Positions 1 through 8,293 are shown, counted from the first letter of the stretch. The stretch: DNA of 49,382 nt from Bacillus sp. T33-2 (GCF_002860205.1 NZ_PGVB01000032.1:1-49382); one strand, 5' to 3'. Program-made: numbers and translations. The notes: generated by a model not told the origin, from the sequence alone.

Positions 1-61
1 TGCATAATTGATCATCTCCTTATTGGAAAGTATAACCAATTACACAAAACTTTTTACATTC

Positions 62-931
62 TCATTTTCTATATCTGAAAAACCAAACAGCACCTCCTAC
101 TGCTAAACCAAGACCAGGAACAAGAATGCCTAACCATAATAGTAATCTGCTATCATCTGATTCCTGTGATTCGCTAGCCACCGCTTGTTCACTAGTCTTT
201 GTTCCCTTCTTTTCTTTTTTGTCTAAGAAATTGTCGGAGGTTTCTTTATTCTCAATTTTCTCAGTTACAGCTTCCTCTTTGTTCTCTTCCTTTATTCCAG
301 CTGATTCTTCAGCTGCAGTTTGGTTTTCCTCAGTTGTCTTGACTTCTGCTGTATTTGCCGCAGCATCATTTGTAGTTTTATTTGTTGCCGCTACGGACTG
401 GCTTTGTTCTGTAGCTGGTTTAGCTTGTTTTGGTACAGGTGCAGGCGCAGATTGCTTCGGAACCGGAGCAACTTGCTTCGGTGCAGGCTGTGGTGCCGGA
501 GCTGGTGTAGGTGCTGGAGCAGGTTGAGATGGTGCTGGCTGAGCCGGTGCTGGAGCCGTTTGTGCTGGCGCAGGCGCTGGCGGTGGTGTAGGTGCCGGAG
601 CTGGCGTGCTATGTTTAACCGTATTTACAGTTAATTCAGCTTGAACATACTCACCCCTAGGAATACCCATTGTAAACTTTTGTCCACTATATGAGACTGC
701 TCCAGATACCATTCCCAGTATGATGAAATTTCCTGCTTCCTCGGCATAAAACCCTCTGACATAACCATTACAAGGACCACTTGCTTGCGCAGGGTTCGAC
801 TGGGGATTTGCAAGGGAATCGATAGTCATCGTGCATTGTCCCATCTCCTGAGCCTGAATACCTTCACCACCCGAAAACAACATCCCAAAACCCATAACCA
901 CATATGATAATCTCTTAAAAAACTTTTTCAT
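62..931 (-). CDS. Secreted Pro/Ala-rich surface protein with C-terminal membrane anchor
   Basis: Predicted 289-aa exported protein of unknown function. It has a signal peptide (KK then a hydrophobic stretch, likely cut after AQA near residue 27), a globular part of about 75 residues with two cysteines (C33, C54), then a long low-complexity stretch of PAP/APAP and KQ repeats (about residues 110-175), an acidic Thr/Glu/Lys-rich stalk, and a C-terminal transmembrane helix ending in FRYRK. No LPXTG motif is visible, so anchoring is by the membrane helix rather than sortase. The start is supported by GGAGG 8 nt upstream. It faces away from the phage genes and could be the flanking host chromosome or a lysogenic conversion gene; I cannot decide. 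Confidence 0.7.
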   Translation of the reverse strand: MKKFFKRLSYVVMGFGMLFSGGEGIQAQEMGQCTMTIDSLANPQSNPAQASGPCNGYVRGFYAEEAGNFIILGMVSGAVSYSGQKFTMGIPRGEYVQAELTVNTVKHSTPAPAPTPPPAPAPAQTAPAPAQPAPSQPAPAPTPAPAPQPAPKQVAPVPKQSAPAPVPKQAKPATEQSQSVAATNKTTNDAAANTAEVKTTEENQTAAEESAGIKEENKEEAVTEKIENKETSDNFLDKKEKKGTKTSEQAVASESQESDDSRLLLWLGILVPGLGLAVGGAVWFFRYRK

Positions 932-1088
932 TGTTTCTTCCTCCTTGCAAAAACTTCTCCTCCCTAATTAATTCGGAAAATAATTGTAAATATTTAGTTT
1001 TTACCAATGTAATACTTAAAATTACCACATGCATTTCTAGGTCGAACGAATTACACGCTATGCTACAATCGTGTCTGAGGTGGTAATT

Positions 1089-1922
1089 TTGTTTGTTTCT
1101 CCAATGTTATTGCAACAATCGCAAGAACCATTCGATGACGATTCATATATAACAGAGCTCAAAGCTGACGGGTTCCGCTGCCTTTGGACAAAGTTTAATA
1201 ATAAAGTACGAATATACACACGGCACAATAATGAGATAACATCTTTGTTCCCAGAACTGCATGATCTCCCGGTACCAGAGGGAACCGTGCTGGATGGCGA
1301 AGTCATCGTGACCGACAATGACGGGAAACCGGATTTCGAAGCTGTGATGGAACGGTTTAAGTCCAGGAAATCTCTTCATAAGATTACATTCTTTGTGTTC
1401 GATATTATCTGGTATAAAAATGAGCGAGTAACTCACCTGCCATTGATTGATCGGAAGGAAATCCTGACTAAAGTGATTCCGGAAGACACGGCATTGCTGG
1501 CCAAAGTTCAGTTTATGGAAGGCAATGGCATCGTTTATTTCGATTTAATAAAGCAGCATGATCTTGAAGGCATCGTACTGAAGCGAGCTGCATCCAAATA
1601 CCAGGTCAATAAACGGTCACAGGATTGGCTTAAGGTCATCAATTACAAATACACCGACGCTTTTATTACCGGCATGAGAAAAGATGGCTTTGGGCTGTTA
1701 TTGGGCGTTGAAGAGAATGGTAGGATTAAGCCGGCAGGCATTATGGAATTCATGGTCCCGGTCGCATGAAAGCAGTTTTATGGACAGTACCAAGACTTAA
1801 TCCTCAAGGAAGACAAGAAGTTTATCTACCTGGATCCGAAGCTTAAATGTCGGGTGAAATTCAGGAATTACACAAAGGCAGGCTTAATGCGCACTCCTTC
1901 GTTTGTTAAATATGTATCATAA
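1089..1922 (+). pseudogene. ATP-dependent DNA ligase, broken by an in-frame TGA
   Basis: Remnant of an SPbeta YoqV/LigB-like ATP-dependent DNA ligase of about 277 codons. The nucleotidyltransferase motif I is intact (LKADGFR, the Lys being the adenylation site), as are VLDGE, the FVFDI strand and EGIVLK. The reading frame is cut by TGA at 1767-1769 where the paralogue at 27.5-28.3 kb has an Arg codon (CGA to TGA would explain it); the same frame then continues for about 51 codons to TAA at 1920-1922 with the expected C-terminus (KFRNYTK...PSFVKYVS). The start TTG is chosen because GAGGTGGT sits 4 nt upstream. An extended -10 (TGCTACAAT, 1061-1069) precedes it. The truncated product lacks the C-terminal OB-fold end. 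Confidence 0.85.
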
Positions 1923-1925
1923 TCG

Positions 1926-1951
1926 TCTATCCTAATGGATAGGCTTTTTTT
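1926..1951 (+). terminator. Rho-independent terminator after the first ligase remnant
   Basis: CTATCC/GGATAG hairpin with a 4-base loop followed by a run of seven T. It lies 4 bases after the ligase stop codon and separates it from the downstream four-gene cassette. Confidence 0.75.
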
Positions 1952-2083
1952 ACATTTGTCGTAAAGTGTCGAAACATTTTTTCAAAAAAATAAAGGATTA
2001 ACAAAAATAGTCAAGAATTATTTCGTTATTATTATGATTACGTATATATTCAGAAACAATTAGAAAACACTGGAGTGACGGGT

Positions 2084-2680
2084 ATGAAAGATAGCTTTTA
2101 TTCAGATTTTGAACAACTCATTACATACTTAAATGAAAGTTCTAACCTGAATCTACTTGAACAAATAATCAATAGTTATTTAGGTGCTAATCAGGAATTA
2201 TCAATTTCTAAATTTGTTAATTTTCAACTAGAATTAAGTCAAGTTGTTGGGCAACATATAGGGGTAATTTTTCACTATTTCAAAAATAACAACCAGATTG
2301 AATACACAGGACGATATAAAGAAGTATTTAGAAGGCTGGAAAACATAAAGAAACGGTTCGTTGTACATTTGACTTCTATGGAGGGAGCAATGACTACCCC
2401 CCATAGGTTAAAAGGAACCCTATTTTCAATAAACGATTTTTATCCACACGATTTATCGATCACCATGATGAAATTTGATAACTCGTATTTCACTTTGTTC
2501 CTCGACATAAATGCCGGCATGAACTTGGCTGCCCAATTGTTTGAAAACTTAACTAATAAGTTAGGTCAAGGCACCAACAATATCGATGCAAATCAATTTG
2601 ATGAATTGGTTCGTAAGTTTGAAAAATTCTCCGTACTGATAAATGAAATATCTCAACAGAAAGAAAGTAAAAACAATTGA
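2084..2680 (+). CDS. Unknown protein, gene 1 of a four-gene cassette
   Basis: 198-aa soluble protein I do not recognise. It is rich in Asn, Phe and Leu, with mostly helical character and no obvious catalytic motif, signal peptide or membrane segment. The ATG at 2084 is preferred to the GTG at 2075 because GGAG lies about 8 nt upstream of it. The stop codon overlaps the TTG start of the next gene (TTGA), so the four genes 2084-4047 look translationally coupled. The base composition is visibly AT-richer than the phage structural genes, consistent with separate acquisition. It sits between the phage late region and the presumed left end, where cargo genes are usually found. Confidence 0.7.
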   Translation: MKDSFYSDFEQLITYLNESSNLNLLEQIINSYLGANQELSISKFVNFQLELSQVVGQHIGVIFHYFKNNNQIEYTGRYKEVFRRLENIKKRFVVHLTSMEGAMTTPHRLKGTLFSINDFYPHDLSITMMKFDNSYFTLFLDINAGMNLAAQLFENLTNKLGQGTNNIDANQFDELVRKFEKFSVLINEISQQKESKNN

Positions 2681-3300
2681 GTAAAATACTAAATGTAATA
2701 CTTGTAGGTTTTACGTTTGTTTTATTTCTAATTGTGTTCCCACTGTTCTTATTTTACTCTTCGTTTCATGTATCTATTGCTCTTAATAATCCAGGTGCAA
2801 TAGTTACTGATAATAACCATAGTGCAGTGTCGACAGATGGACAACAGATAAATAAAAATAACGCTACAGAAAAAAATATTTTGGATAAATTTTTAGAATC
2901 TCGAGTATCAGGTATTTTATTCGGTTCGCTGATCTCAACAACTGTAACGTTAATTTTATACTATTTAAACAGGAGAAACGCCAAGAGACAATTGATTTTT
3001 GACATAGCTTTGAAAAACTTATTGCCTGCGGTATATATGCCTATCCTTGGAGAATTAAGATTACATAAAGTCAAAAACAAAGATTTCAACTTTCATCACA
3101 TTGAGCATGTCATTATAGAAAATGGAGCACTAATTAATTTTGCACCCAAAGATATTCGTAAAATACTAGACGAGCTCTTTATACTTTGTAAATCAATCAA
3201 CTCCCCTGATGTTTACAAAAACAAAGAGACTGAGCTAAAACTAAAGATTGAAATTTTGGAAACTGAAATAATGAAAAGATTTGGGGCGTTAATTGGATGA
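2677..3300 (+). CDS. Two-helix membrane protein, gene 2 of the cassette
   Basis: 207-aa predicted membrane protein of unknown family. Hydrophobic helix 1 is about residues 5-30 and helix 2 about residues 80-98, followed immediately by NRRNAKR, so the positive-inside rule puts the about 50-residue Asn-rich loop outside and the about 108-residue C-terminal part in the cytoplasm. The TTG start overlaps the stop of gene 1 and the stop overlaps the ATG of gene 3 (ATGA). A membrane component with small cytosolic partners suits an exclusion or defence device, but this is inference from layout only. Confidence 0.7.
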   Translation: MSKILNVILVGFTFVLFLIVFPLFLFYSSFHVSIALNNPGAIVTDNNHSAVSTDGQQINKNNATEKNILDKFLESRVSGILFGSLISTTVTLILYYLNRRNAKRQLIFDIALKNLLPAVYMPILGELRLHKVKNKDFNFHHIEHVIIENGALINFAPKDIRKILDELFILCKSINSPDVYKNKETELKLKIEILETEIMKRFGALIG

Positions 3301-3647
3301 GCGATCAAAAATCAAACATGGAGAAAATAGCAGACATTGTTCGAGCAATCAATGGGTATTCTCCGGAGGAGATAAGCAATGAGTTAGCCAATATTCAAAC
3401 CAGGGTAGAAAATGTTATAATTTATAATAGGATAGACAAAGATGAACAAATAGCTAAAAAAGATCCGAATTCGTATAAAATAAAAGTTGTTGAGACCTTG
3501 CATGCAAAGGCAACAATTGAATATACTGAACTATATTCTGCTGAAGGGTCTGAGTATCAAACAAAAGCGTCATTATTTGGTCGATTATACGCTATGGACC
3601 AACAATTACGTGAATTAGAAAGAGGGATAAAAAAAGATGAGGATTAG
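3297..3647 (+). CDS. Unknown small protein, gene 3 of the cassette
   Basis: 116-aa soluble, highly charged, probably helical protein; not recognised. It has no Cys cluster, HTH or nuclease motif that I can see. Its ATG overlaps the stop of the membrane protein gene and its last codons overlap the start of gene 4, so it depends on coupled translation within the cassette. Confidence 0.65.
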   Translation: MSDQKSNMEKIADIVRAINGYSPEEISNELANIQTRVENVIIYNRIDKDEQIAKKDPNSYKIKVVETLHAKATIEYTELYSAEGSEYQTKASLFGRLYAMDQQLRELERGIKKDED

Positions 3648-4047
3648 ACTAGAATTTCTTTTTAACATGAATCGTCTTTTTATTGATCAAGATTTGCCTA
3701 ATCTTAATCATTATTTTGATGATATTGTGTACTCATCTAATGACCTTCTTGTTTATAAAGAAAGCGATTTAGTGATAATGATAAGCAAAGAAGGTGCAGT
3801 ATCCATTGAAACTGAAATTTGTGATCCAATTGATTTAAACAACAAAATCAATCGCACCTTTAACGAGTATAAAAAATTAACGTTCATAAACGATAGGTTT
3901 AAATTAGATAACGATTTTGTGATTATTGTTCCAAAAGAAAGTACAAAAGAGCTTGTTGATGAGTTGGGAAGATTGCATTTCGATGTAAATATTACACAAT
4001 CCAGGAATAATGATTTGCTTTCTGTTGAAAGAAGCATTATTAACTGA
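3637..4047 (+). CDS. Unknown small protein, gene 4 of the cassette
   Basis: 136-aa soluble protein, alternating strands and helices, not recognised. The start at 3637 has GAGGG about 10 nt upstream inside gene 3; an internal ATG at 3667 is the alternative. It is the last gene before a hairpin terminator, so the cassette of four ends cleanly here. No transposase or attachment repeats flank it. Confidence 0.65.
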   Translation: MRIRLEFLFNMNRLFIDQDLPNLNHYFDDIVYSSNDLLVYKESDLVIMISKEGAVSIETEICDPIDLNNKINRTFNEYKKLTFINDRFKLDNDFVIIVPKESTKELVDELGRLHFDVNITQSRNNDLLSVERSIIN

Positions 4048-4058
4048 ATCAGAAATCG

Positions 4059-4086
4059 ACCCATTCAAATGTGAATGGGTTATTTT
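4059..4086 (+). terminator. Terminator closing the four-gene cassette
   Basis: Nine-base stem ACCCATTCA/TGAATGGGT with a 4-base loop followed by TATTTT. It is 11 bases after the last cassette gene. Confidence 0.75.
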
Positions 4087-4172
4087 AATGCCTTAATGTT
4101 AACAAAACGTTCACAAGGATATTCCGAAATATAAAGTATTATTAAAAAGGAAAAGAAAAAAAAGGTCGTGAA

Positions 4173-4373
4173 ATGATGAATGTCCCGTTTGGTTATGACT
4201 ATACACACGAAGAAAAAGGTTTAGCTTTCAGAGTTTTCTATGTCGATCACCGATTAGGAAAGGTTAAAGTGTCGGTTAGGCATGGGAAGCGATTGATCAT
4301 TGAGTACGGTAATACGGCTGACGAGGCAATTGAAAAGGCTAAACACACCATCAAGTATCCACAACTTAGATAA
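4173..4373 (+). CDS. 66-aa hypothetical protein
   Basis: Small basic protein of unknown function, with alternating beta-strand-like segments and a short C-terminal helix (TADEAIEKAKHTI). It has its own leader: TTCACA and an AT-rich TAAAGT-like box lie upstream (about 4109-4136), and AAAGGT precedes tandem ATG codons (4173 and 4176; either could be used). It is convergent with the phage late genes and shares a terminator with them. Probably cargo at the left side of the prophage. Confidence 0.6.
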   Translation: MMNVPFGYDYTHEEKGLAFRVFYVDHRLGKVKVSVRHGKRLIIEYGNTADEAIEKAKHTIKYPQLR

Positions 4374-4403
4374 AGCCCCTCTCTAATGAGAAGGGCTTAT
4401 TTT
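4373..4403. terminator. Bidirectional terminator between convergent genes
   Basis: AAGCCC-C-TCTC stem pairing with GAGA-A-GGGCTT around a TAAT loop, with T-rich sequence on the plus side and A/T-rich sequence on the other. It ends both the 66-aa gene and the leftward BppU-like gene (stop at 4407). Confidence 0.7.
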
Positions 4404-4406
4404 AAA

Positions 4407-4712
4407 TTATATTCGGTATCCAACCTGAAAATATACCACATCGCTGGCGAAGTCCTTGTCACCGTCACTCGGGTATTTTACAACCCCTTGTATTTGATAT
4501 CTACCAGAGTTTGCAAGGTCTTCCCGAGTAAGTAAAGTTTCACAAATTCCATTTGCAGGATCTACAATTCGAACGGCCTGTTTTACAAAACGTCTAGCGC
4601 CATTTTTTATAACAGCATCTACTATCGCACCGTTTAGGGGGACAATTGCCCCTTTATCACGAATAAGCAATTCGAGCACAGTTCCGTTATCACCAGCCTT
4701 AATCTCCGACAT
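4407..4712 (-). CDS. BppU-like baseplate upper protein, N-terminal domain
   Basis: 101-aa protein matching the N-terminal domain of phage baseplate upper proteins (BppU family): it begins with an 'extended to GxxxxLxxxxxDxGxxVxLxGA' style sandwich and ends at a VxFxVG-type strand. In known siphophages this domain docks receptor-binding proteins to the baseplate. Full BppU proteins are longer, so this is a stand-alone docking domain. GGAGG is 8 nt upstream of the ATG. It lies next to the LamG-like adhesin, its probable partner, and downstream of the lysis genes. Confidence 0.7.
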   Translation of the reverse strand: MSEIKAGDNGTVLELLIRDKGAIVPLNGAIVDAVIKNGARRFVKQAVRIVDPANGICETLLTREDLANSGRYQIQGVVKYPSDGDKDFASDVVYFQVGYRI

Positions 4713-4723
4713 TTCACCGCCTC

Positions 4724-6067
4724 CTATACATCGAGATTTATTTTTTGACGCTGAGTAATGGCGAGGTTAATAGCGTCGCGTTGTTTAATCTCAAGTTCCT
4801 GCCGCTGTGATTGCGTAATGTTAAGCACGATTTGAATGACCTCGCGATACTCCGTCCATTCGTTCATCAGTTGCTGAAGCGTATCATAATCGGCTGATTG
4901 TGCGCTCGATATCGCCTGCTTCAGCGCATGCTTGACGGATGCCGTTCTCATGATAATTTGTTTCGTTGATACCGCGCTTGCTTCCGGTTTATAAAGTACC
5001 GTCCGCACGTCCGCGTTGATTGCCACGATTTCCTTATAGATGCGTTGAGTCAGTGGATATTCCGCCGAGGACTGTCGGTGAACCTGCACGCGCATGGCGA
5101 AGTGTTCAATACGTACGACACTTTCGTTGAAAATTTCGAGCAGGGTGTCGTATGGGATGCCGACGGATTTGTATAGGACTTGCTTTGCGTCAAAAGCCGC
5201 TTGTCGCGCTGCAGATGTTTTCTGCAATGTGCTGTAAGCCAATGACGTAGTATTATATAATCGCTGCTGTATGTCGAGCTGTACCTGCTGAATTGAATAA
5301 ATCCGCTGAGTTGCGTCTGCTTGTGTGTTTCTCTGCGCGGTGATAGTCTGCCGCGTTGACCCTTGAACCGTTGTTTGCATATTGATTGCCTGTTTCGTAC
5401 CGGCTTGCACCATCCTTGCCGCATAAACGGTTTGCTTTGTTGAGTAATTGGCGTTTACTGGCGTTCCGGTTGGCGTTGAATCCAGTCCGATGTTTGTTCC
5501 TTCTGCATAGTTTTGGGTAACCTCTGCATCCGTCAAAGGTCTGTCGTAAATTCGAGCCAAATAAAACTTGCCTTGAAACCCAGACCCCATTGTCAAATTC
5601 GGAGACAAAGCCATGGCGCTTGCTGTTAAGGCTGTCGCTTTGACGTTGTTAATATAGGCGTTCCACGCTGTTCCGTCATAGGTAACAACAATGTGCGTCA
5701 ATGTATTCAAGGTAACGGTTGAGCCAGCTATTACATTTGCTCCTGTCCTTCTTACCCCTAAGCGACTAGACGACGATAATTCAACCGTGTTACTTGTATC
5801 AAAACCAATTAGTTTATCCCCTGTTTGGTGTACTTCAACGATCACCCAAATTTCAAAGGTTAATTGCGTTGATGGCAAAAGATAAAAACCGCCTGTAATT
5901 GTATCGTCTACACCATCGGTTGAAACCCTCTCGCTATCAACTATTGCACCATTTAGCGTAAGATTGTACAACCCTTGTTTTGCCGGGGCTATATTCTGCC
6001 AGGTTGTCCCGCTCAGTCCTTGCTTTGCGTTCCAGTATCCCTGCAACCCATTAGTGACGATTGCCAT
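4724..6067 (-). CDS. LamG-type receptor-binding tail protein with repeat stalk
   Basis: 447-aa predicted adhesin. Residues 1-190 look like a concanavalin A/LamG fold (repeated beta strands, FEIWV, HIVVTYDG, YLARIYDRPLTDAEV, typical of Laminin_G_3). From about residue 208 there is an array of about 14-residue units built on T(K/R)Qx(I/V), for example TKQTVY, TKQAIN, TRQTIT and TQRIY, degenerating toward a Gln-rich end. It lies between the BppU-like docking domain and two small late genes, after the endolysin terminator. The probable role is host cell-wall carbohydrate binding. Start supported by GGGGTGAT upstream. Confidence 0.75.
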   Translation of the reverse strand: MAIVTNGLQGYWNAKQGLSGTTWQNIAPAKQGLYNLTLNGAIVDSERVSTDGVDDTITGGFYLLPSTQLTFEIWVIVEVHQTGDKLIGFDTSNTVELSSSSRLGVRRTGANVIAGSTVTLNTLTHIVVTYDGTAWNAYINNVKATALTASAMALSPNLTMGSGFQGKFYLARIYDRPLTDAEVTQNYAEGTNIGLDSTPTGTPVNANYSTKQTVYAARMVQAGTKQAINMQTTVQGSTRQTITAQRNTQADATQRIYSIQQVQLDIQQRLYNTTSLAYSTLQKTSAARQAAFDAKQVLYKSVGIPYDTLLEIFNESVVRIEHFAMRVQVHRQSSAEYPLTQRIYKEIVAINADVRTVLYKPEASAVSTKQIIMRTASVKHALKQAISSAQSADYDTLQQLMNEWTEYREVIQIVLNITQSQRQELEIKQRDAINLAITQRQKINLDV

Positions 6068-6073
6068 AAATCA

Positions 6074-6379
6074 TCACCCCGTTTTGTATTCTTCATCAAT
6101 CACGCACGGTGTTTTATGTTCCTCATCATGGTTACAATTATGGCGGTCAAGTTTGCCTTTGTGTTTGTCACAATGCCTCTTCATATCCGACCATAATTTT
6201 GTTTCATCGGATTCGCTGTTCACCCATGCTTCAAAATTAAACACCGATTCGCCTGTTGTTTCATCTATGCTTTCGGAAGTATCTAGTCTCCATAAAGTGT
6301 ATTTATTTATGTCTTGCACGATTGCGTCTCTATCCTCTTGAGTTTTCGCCTTTATATTTCCTCGGATTGATTTTTTCAT
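6074..6379 (-). CDS. 101-aa late protein with His/Cys-rich C-terminus
   Basis: Unknown small phage protein. The N-terminal 60 residues look like a ferredoxin-like strand/helix domain; residues 69-92 hold C, H, H, C, H, H and C in a pattern that could bind a metal. It starts 2 bases after the stop of the upstream late gene and is probably translationally coupled to it. A tail-associated role is inferred from position only. Confidence 0.6.
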   Translation of the reverse strand: MKKSIRGNIKAKTQEDRDAIVQDINKYTLWRLDTSESIDETTGESVFNFEAWVNSESDETKLWSDMKRHCDKHKGKLDRHNCNHDEEHKTPCVIDEEYKTG

Positions 6380-6381
6380 AA

Positions 6382-6771
6382 TTACACCGCGAATTCCGTT
6401 CCAGTAACCGTTAGCTTAATGTCAGTCTTGTTTTGCGAATCAGCGACCGCCGGGGTCGTTACACGTACCCAAAATGGGTGTCCAGTTGTATCAGCGATAT
6501 TACCCATATTCAATGCCGCACCAGAATCTCCGTATGCACCCGCCGAACCTGCATTGTCAGGAGCTAATTGCATCCACGCACTTTCATCCCCGCCGGTTGA
6601 ATCTGTCGGGTCAACACTTACTGATTCATAGCGTTTCGCTTCGTCATCATTAAATAAAAAGACCCTCTGTTCAACTGAGCTTCCTGCAATGGGATGCTGT
6701 GTGTTAATAGGGTTCGATCCATCTGTTGAAACAATGTCTGTTAGTGCTGCATTTTTCGCTATTCGTAACAT
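6382..6771 (-). CDS. 129-aa late structural-like protein, unknown
   Basis: Unknown protein with Gly, Ala, Asp and Ser-rich beta-like sequence, typical of small virion or tail-associated proteins. AAGGAG lies 8 nt before the ATG at 6771, which is preferred to the GTG at 6780 that would overlap the Shine-Dalgarno sequence. It is the first gene after the endolysin terminator, so this four-gene receptor module (6771 to 4407) needs read-through or its own promoter. Confidence 0.6.
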   Translation of the reverse strand: MLRIAKNAALTDIVSTDGSNPINTQHPIAGSSVEQRVFLFNDDEAKRYESVSVDPTDSTGGDESAWMQLAPDNAGSAGAYGDSGAALNMGNIADTTGHPFWVRVTTPAVADSQNKTDIKLTVTGTEFAV

Positions 6772-6791
6772 GTTCCCCACTCCTTATTTTA

Positions 6792-6821
6792 TAAAAAAGA
6801 AACCCTCCACGAATGGGAGGG
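6792..6821 (-). terminator. Terminator after the endolysin gene
   Basis: On the minus strand CCCTCC/GGAGGG hairpin (7-base loop) followed by TTTCTTTTTT. It lies 11 bases downstream of the endolysin stop codon. Confidence 0.8.
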
Positions 6822-6831
6822 CTGCTTCATA

Positions 6832-7674
6832 TTATCTCCATTCAGCAGCTTCTTCGCGGGTTAGTAGCTTATTATAGTGTCCTTTGCTGTCCAAAAATCC
6901 TTTTGTGTTTTTGAAATTCTGCATGCCCGTATCAAATGGACCGATCAGAAAGATTATTGAGCCGTCAGCGCCACGCTTAACATCGAAGCTGTCTCCTATT
7001 TTCATTAAGTAATCATGAACATCAAGTAAAGAAGGGCCGCCATATCCTCCTGTGTAAATGTATCTGATCACTTTTGTGGGCTGTGACTGTTGGTTTTGTT
7101 GCGGAGGAGCCACGTATTTTTTCTTTAGGCCATACTGATACACTAGCGCTGCAACTATGGCCAGCGCTATTTTTCTTTGTCCAACTGCAGAACGTATAAA
7201 CTCTGTATTTTGCCTATGGGTCATAAACCCGAGCTCCGCTAAAACAGCTGTCATTTTCGTAAAGTAAACCATATCCCAATTCTCAAATTTAACGCCCCTG
7301 TTTTTAAATCCTGTGACAGCAACTAAGTTATTTTGCATTTTTTGAGCTAATGCCAGGGCCTCTTTTGGCTTACTGTCTGCTATCCACATTTCAACCCCAC
7401 TAGCATCGTTCCAGCCTGTCCCATAAGCATTTAGATGATAATCTATATGGACATCAGCCCCCCAAGCATTAATGGCATTATAGCGCTCTTTTAATGGAAT
7501 GTCTCTCTGACCAGTTGGATCATCAAACCGCCGCTGCTCAACTCCCTCATATTTAGCCAGTTCATCCATAACCATTAGCATAATAGGCACTGTCTGCTCC
7601 CATTCCTTTACACCATCTGGAGACTGTTTGCCTCTGGTTGTCCTAGCATGGCCAGCTGCGTGTGAAAATTTCAT
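6832..7674 (-). CDS. N-acetylmuramoyl-L-alanine amidase endolysin
   Basis: 280-aa endolysin that should cut the amide bond between N-acetylmuramic acid and L-alanine in peptidoglycan. The N-terminal Amidase_3 zinc domain (about residues 1-180) has AGH (His9), a Glu in the EWEQ segment and HIDYHLNA as metal ligands, and AELGFMTH as the catalytic Glu region. After a Gln/Pro linker (about 190-205) the C-terminal 75 residues form a separate domain, probably for cell-wall binding or SPOR-like. There is no signal peptide, so it depends on the adjacent holin. AGGAG precedes the ATG. Confidence 0.9.
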   Translation of the reverse strand: MKFSHAAGHARTTRGKQSPDGVKEWEQTVPIMLMVMDELAKYEGVEQRRFDDPTGQRDIPLKERYNAINAWGADVHIDYHLNAYGTGWNDASGVEMWIADSKPKEALALAQKMQNNLVAVTGFKNRGVKFENWDMVYFTKMTAVLAELGFMTHRQNTEFIRSAVGQRKIALAIVAALVYQYGLKKKYVAPPQQNQQSQPTKVIRYIYTGGYGGPSLLDVHDYLMKIGDSFDVKRGADGSIIFLIGPFDTGMQNFKNTKGFLDSKGHYNKLLTREEAAEWR

Positions 7675-7691
7675 GAAATATCCTCTCCTTA

Positions 7692-7958
7692 TTATTGTGG
7701 CTCCGTATAACGTTTGGCTCGAGCGCTATCTTCAAGTCCTTCAGTGGTTGGATCCTGAACGACACCGAGAGTAGCCAGCACACCAAAAATAGCATTGATA
7801 AGGGTCAGTACCCAGCCTTTGACTTCTTCTGTCAGTTGCCAATCCGTAAGTCCAGCAGCATGCGCACCAACTAAAAGAACCTCGGCCAAAACAAAAAGCT
7901 GTGACACAAATGCCGCAACCCACAGTTTGTTTGAAAATCGTACTTTCCAGTTGATCAT
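7692..7958 (-). CDS. Holin, phi LC3 family
   Basis: 88-aa holin. Two hydrophobic segments (about residues 11-30 and 47-66) and the family signature after the second helix, DPTTEGLEDS...RY, identify the phage_holin_1/phiLC3 family. It should form the membrane hole that lets the amidase reach the wall. It sits between XhlA and the endolysin, the usual lysis order in Bacillus phages such as PBSX. Confidence 0.9.
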   Translation of the reverse strand: MINWKVRFSNKLWVAAFVSQLFVLAEVLLVGAHAAGLTDWQLTEEVKGWVLTLINAIFGVLATLGVVQDPTTEGLEDSARAKRYTEPQ

Positions 7959-7963
7959 TTACA

Positions 7964-8293
7964 TTAGCCTCCAAACATTTTAATGATTTTGTCCCACTGA
8001 GAAATGACCAAGGACAGAATTCCCACAATCCCGGACCCACCTAATAAACCGATGAAAATATCTTTTCGGGTAGTGATTTTCAGCGTTTTTATCCCATACA
8101 TTTGTTCAAGAAGTTTTGCATTAGTCTGATTCTGAGCAGTCAACATATCCTTGGTAGTGCTAAATTCTTTCAAAACAACGTTTTGGATTTCAACCTGCCC
8201 GCGCTCCATACTGTCAATCTTCTCAATAACTTTTCCGTAATTTTGTTCTAGTTGCGTGATCCTTAGTTCATGGTCTTCTATACGATGTGGCAT
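7964..8293 (-). CDS. xhlA: XhlA-like hemolysin/holin-associated protein
   Basis: About 109 aa: an N-terminal helical coiled-coil part (heptad-like pattern through residue 75) and one C-terminal transmembrane segment (GLLGGSGIVGILSLVI). This layout and its place ahead of the holin match the XhlA family, which works with the holin XhlB and the amidase XlyA in PBSX. GGAGG lies 8 nt before the ATG at 8293; the upstream TTG (8308) and ATG (8299) sit in or too near the Shine-Dalgarno sequence. Confidence 0.75.
   Translation of the reverse strand: MPHRIEDHELRITQLEQNYGKVIEKIDSMERGQVEIQNVVLKEFSTTKDMLTAQNQTNAKLLEQMYGIKTLKITTRKDIFIGLLGGSGIVGILSLVISQWDKIIKMFGG

Noticed and set aside
1-61. Left attachment site matching the right edge
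   Set aside because: Only short A/T-rich words such as TGCAT are shared between the two window ends, which is not beyond chance.
126-634. Plus-strand open frames over the Pro/Ala-rich gene
   Set aside because: They are antisense readings of the low-complexity repeat with no ribosome site; the leftward gene has a signal peptide and a good start.
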